Below, in pieces: positions 62,949 to 64,000 of a DNA stretch of 64,000 nt. The translations under genes and the position numbers were made by a program. The stretch is taken from assembly GCF_037440165.1 (NCBI RefSeq), contig NZ_JBBIUQ010000006.1:1-64000 (forward strand), read 5' to 3'. The notes under the pieces were generated by a model, which made no database searches, was not told the DNA's origin, and saw nothing but the letters and a program-made list of their open reading frames with translations. Source of the stretch: Ignavibacterium sp037440165 (GTDB lineage Bacteria; Bacteroidota; Ignavibacteria; Ignavibacteriales; Ignavibacteriaceae). The stretch's first letter is position 1. Every line of letters starts with the position of its first letter.

Positions 62949-62987
62949 AGTTAGTAACCAAAATTTATGATTTGAGGAGAAAACCAA

Positions 62988-63644
62988 ATGCCGCTTAAAA
63001 GAACAAAAAAAGCTGATCTGATGGCAAAGTACAGACGAGTCTTTGAGATCAGTTTAATAATTGCGCTGGTCCTTATGATAGTTGCATTCAAATTCTTTCC
63101 GAATTTTGGTGGAAAGGAAGTAAAGATAGAAGGACCACAGGAATTATTTACTGTTGAAGATATTCAACAGACAAAGCAGGAGGACAGACCTCCTCCACCA
63201 CCCAAACCTCCGATTCCAATTGAAGCACCATCGGATGAAGTGCTTGAAGATATTGAAATAGGTGAAACAGAAATAGATCTAAATCAAACAGTTGAAGCTC
63301 CGCCTCCTCCAAAAGAGGATAAAAAAATTGTTGAAGAAGAGCCACAGTATTTCGTTGCAGTTGAAGAAATGCCAGAACCAATCGGTGGAATACAGGCAAT
63401 TCAAAGCAAAATTGTTTATCCTGAAATTGCAAAAAGAGCTGGTGTTGAAGGTAAAGTATATGTGTTAGCATTCGTTGATGAAAACGGAGATGTGAGGGAT
63501 GCAAAGATTTATAAGGGAATTGGAGCAGGTTGTGATGAGGCAGCACTTGAAGCCGTAATGAAAACAAAATTCAAACCTGGTAAACAGAGAGGAAAACCAG
63601 TCAGAGTTCAGGTCTCGATACCTGTAGTCTTCAAACTTCAATAA
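62988..63644 (+). CDS. tonB: TonB family energy transducer
   Basis: A 218-residue protein with a cytosolic basic N-terminus, one membrane helix (about residues 22-41; ISLIIALVLMIVAFKFF), a proline-rich periplasmic spacer (DRPPPPPKPPIPIEAP and VEAPPPPKEDKK) and a C-terminal TonB domain (about 140-218; IVYPEIAKRAGVEGKVYVLA, AGCDEAALEAVMKTKFKPGK, VRVQVSIPVVFKL). It couples the proton gradient, through ExbB/ExbD, to outer-membrane receptors. GAGGAG precedes ATG. ExbB/D are not nearby. Bounded by its own terminator. Confidence 0.94.
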   Translation: MPLKRTKKADLMAKYRRVFEISLIIALVLMIVAFKFFPNFGGKEVKIEGPQELFTVEDIQQTKQEDRPPPPPKPPIPIEAPSDEVLEDIEIGETEIDLNQTVEAPPPPKEDKKIVEEEPQYFVAVEEMPEPIGGIQAIQSKIVYPEIAKRAGVEGKVYVLAFVDENGDVRDAKIYKGIGAGCDEAALEAVMKTKFKPGKQRGKPVRVQVSIPVVFKLQ

Positions 63645-63652
63645 ATTATCAC

Positions 63653-63677
63653 GGCACCTTTCGAGGTGCCTTTTTTA
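63653..63677 (+). terminator. Intrinsic terminator after tonB
   Basis: GGCACCT (63653-63659), a TTCG loop and AGGTGCC (63664-63670) followed by TTTTTT. Nine bases after the tonB stop. Confidence 0.92.
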
Positions 63678-63780
63678 TTTTCAACCTCATAAAAAATATT
63701 TTGATATAACCCACAATTTTACATTCGAAAATTCTAATTCGCTTGATTAACTTTGTATTGAAATTTATCATCAATCATTA

Positions 63781-64000
63781 ATGAAATCTGCCAACAACGA
63801 AAACAAGACTGTTCTGTACTTATTGATTGCTTCTCTAGGGCTTCAGTTACTACTGCTTTATTTTTTTAAGTATCAAAATCAGAATTTATCAATTAAAAAT
63901 ATTGATATTGAAGTAACAGGAAATCTTATCAATTTAGTTACTTATTTAATCGCTGAGATCTTACTGATAATAGTTCTATTAAATCCTAAAATAAAAACAA
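63781..64000 (+). CDS. Start of a membrane protein of unknown function, cut by window end
   Basis: An ATG at 63781 opens a frame that stays open to the window edge (73 codons). It encodes a short polar N-terminus (KSANNENKT), a first hydrophobic helix (about residues 11-30; VLYLLIASLGLQLLLLYFF), a polar loop, and a second helix (about 50-68; LINLVTYLIAEILLIIVLL). No Shine-Dalgarno is obvious. Too little is present to name a family. The tonB terminator upstream separates it from that gene. Confidence 0.6.
   Translation, partial: MKSANNENKTVLYLLIASLGLQLLLLYFFKYQNQNLSIKNIDIEVTGNLINLVTYLIAEILLIIVLLNPKIKT

Noticed and set aside
63148..63567. Long minus-strand ORF opposite tonB
   Set aside because: Caused by the proline-rich, low-complexity coding of TonB; the plus-strand product is certain.
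1..64000. Mobile elements, CRISPR arrays, rRNA and tRNA genes
   Set aside because: None seen on reading both strands: no transposase or integrase, no regularly spaced direct repeats, and no cloverleaf pattern outside the coding lookalike listed above.

Overview
This window is AT-rich bacterial chromosome, densely packed with ordinary single-copy genes. The gene set points to the Bacteroidota/Chlorobiota side of the tree, most likely an Ignavibacteria-type organism. The evidence is a type IX secretion translocon protein (SprA) next to the T9SS-linked regulator PorX, a complete Lpt/Kdo lipopolysaccharide block (Gram-negative envelope), an hpnE-type hopanoid/squalene gene, the tiny ribosomal protein bTHX, and many starts without a clear Shine-Dalgarno sequence. 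The lineage is inferred from gene content; no marker phylogeny could be run. I see no tRNA, rRNA, CRISPR array, insertion sequence or prophage.

Layout. 1-3.2 kb: 3' part of hpnE, an M28 peptidase and a DUF985 cupin. 3.4-15.3 kb: sprA-porX-tsaE-tsaB-DUF1573-accD on the plus strand, with convergent birA. 15.5-21.6 kb: dnaK, a membrane acyltransferase-like protein, ruvB and an M1 peptidase. 21.6-24.9 kb (minus): two tandem paralogous mini membrane proteins, a sodium:solute symporter, a YhcH-family protein and the 38-residue ribosomal protein bTHX. 25.1-31.7 kb: pstS-pstC-pstA-pstB-phoU behind a Pho-box-like promoter, with a convergent TetR regulator. 32.4-37.6 kb: kdsA, an unknown gene, kdsD, lptC, lptA and lptB. 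37.6-48.0 kb (minus): GNAT, beta-helix lipoprotein, M15 peptidase, fructosamine-kinase family protein, LMW phosphatase, YjbQ, M28 peptidase, TolB-like propeller, metallo-hydrolase, Fur, FeoB and FeoA. 48.2-51.7 kb: an unrecognised locus (broken small ORF, a 177-residue unknown protein, and an 895-residue SNF2-like protein whose catalytic motifs are eroded). 51.7-53.7 kb: C69 dipeptidase and a cupin. 53.8-62.9 kb: asnS, nuoJKLMN, nnrDE and a VanZ-like gene. 63.0 kb to end: a TonB-type protein and the start of a membrane protein.

How the genes work together. SprA and PorX are the export pore and a regulator of type IX secretion. KdsA, KdsD and LptA/B/C make Kdo and move LPS to the outer membrane. 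PstSCAB-PhoU is high-affinity phosphate uptake and its signalling brake. FeoA/FeoB with Fur is ferrous iron uptake and iron sensing. AccD and BirA are both part of biotin-dependent acetyl-CoA carboxylation. NuoJ-N form most of the membrane arm of complex I. The fructosamine-kinase and LMW-phosphatase pair looks like a protein-deglycation cassette.

The best candidate for something undescribed is 48196-51660: a conserved-looking unknown protein followed by a pseudo-SNF2 ATPase with a proline-punctuated N-terminus and a Mrr-nuclease-like C-terminus. Second is the symporter operon with duplicated two-helix mini proteins (22313-24903).
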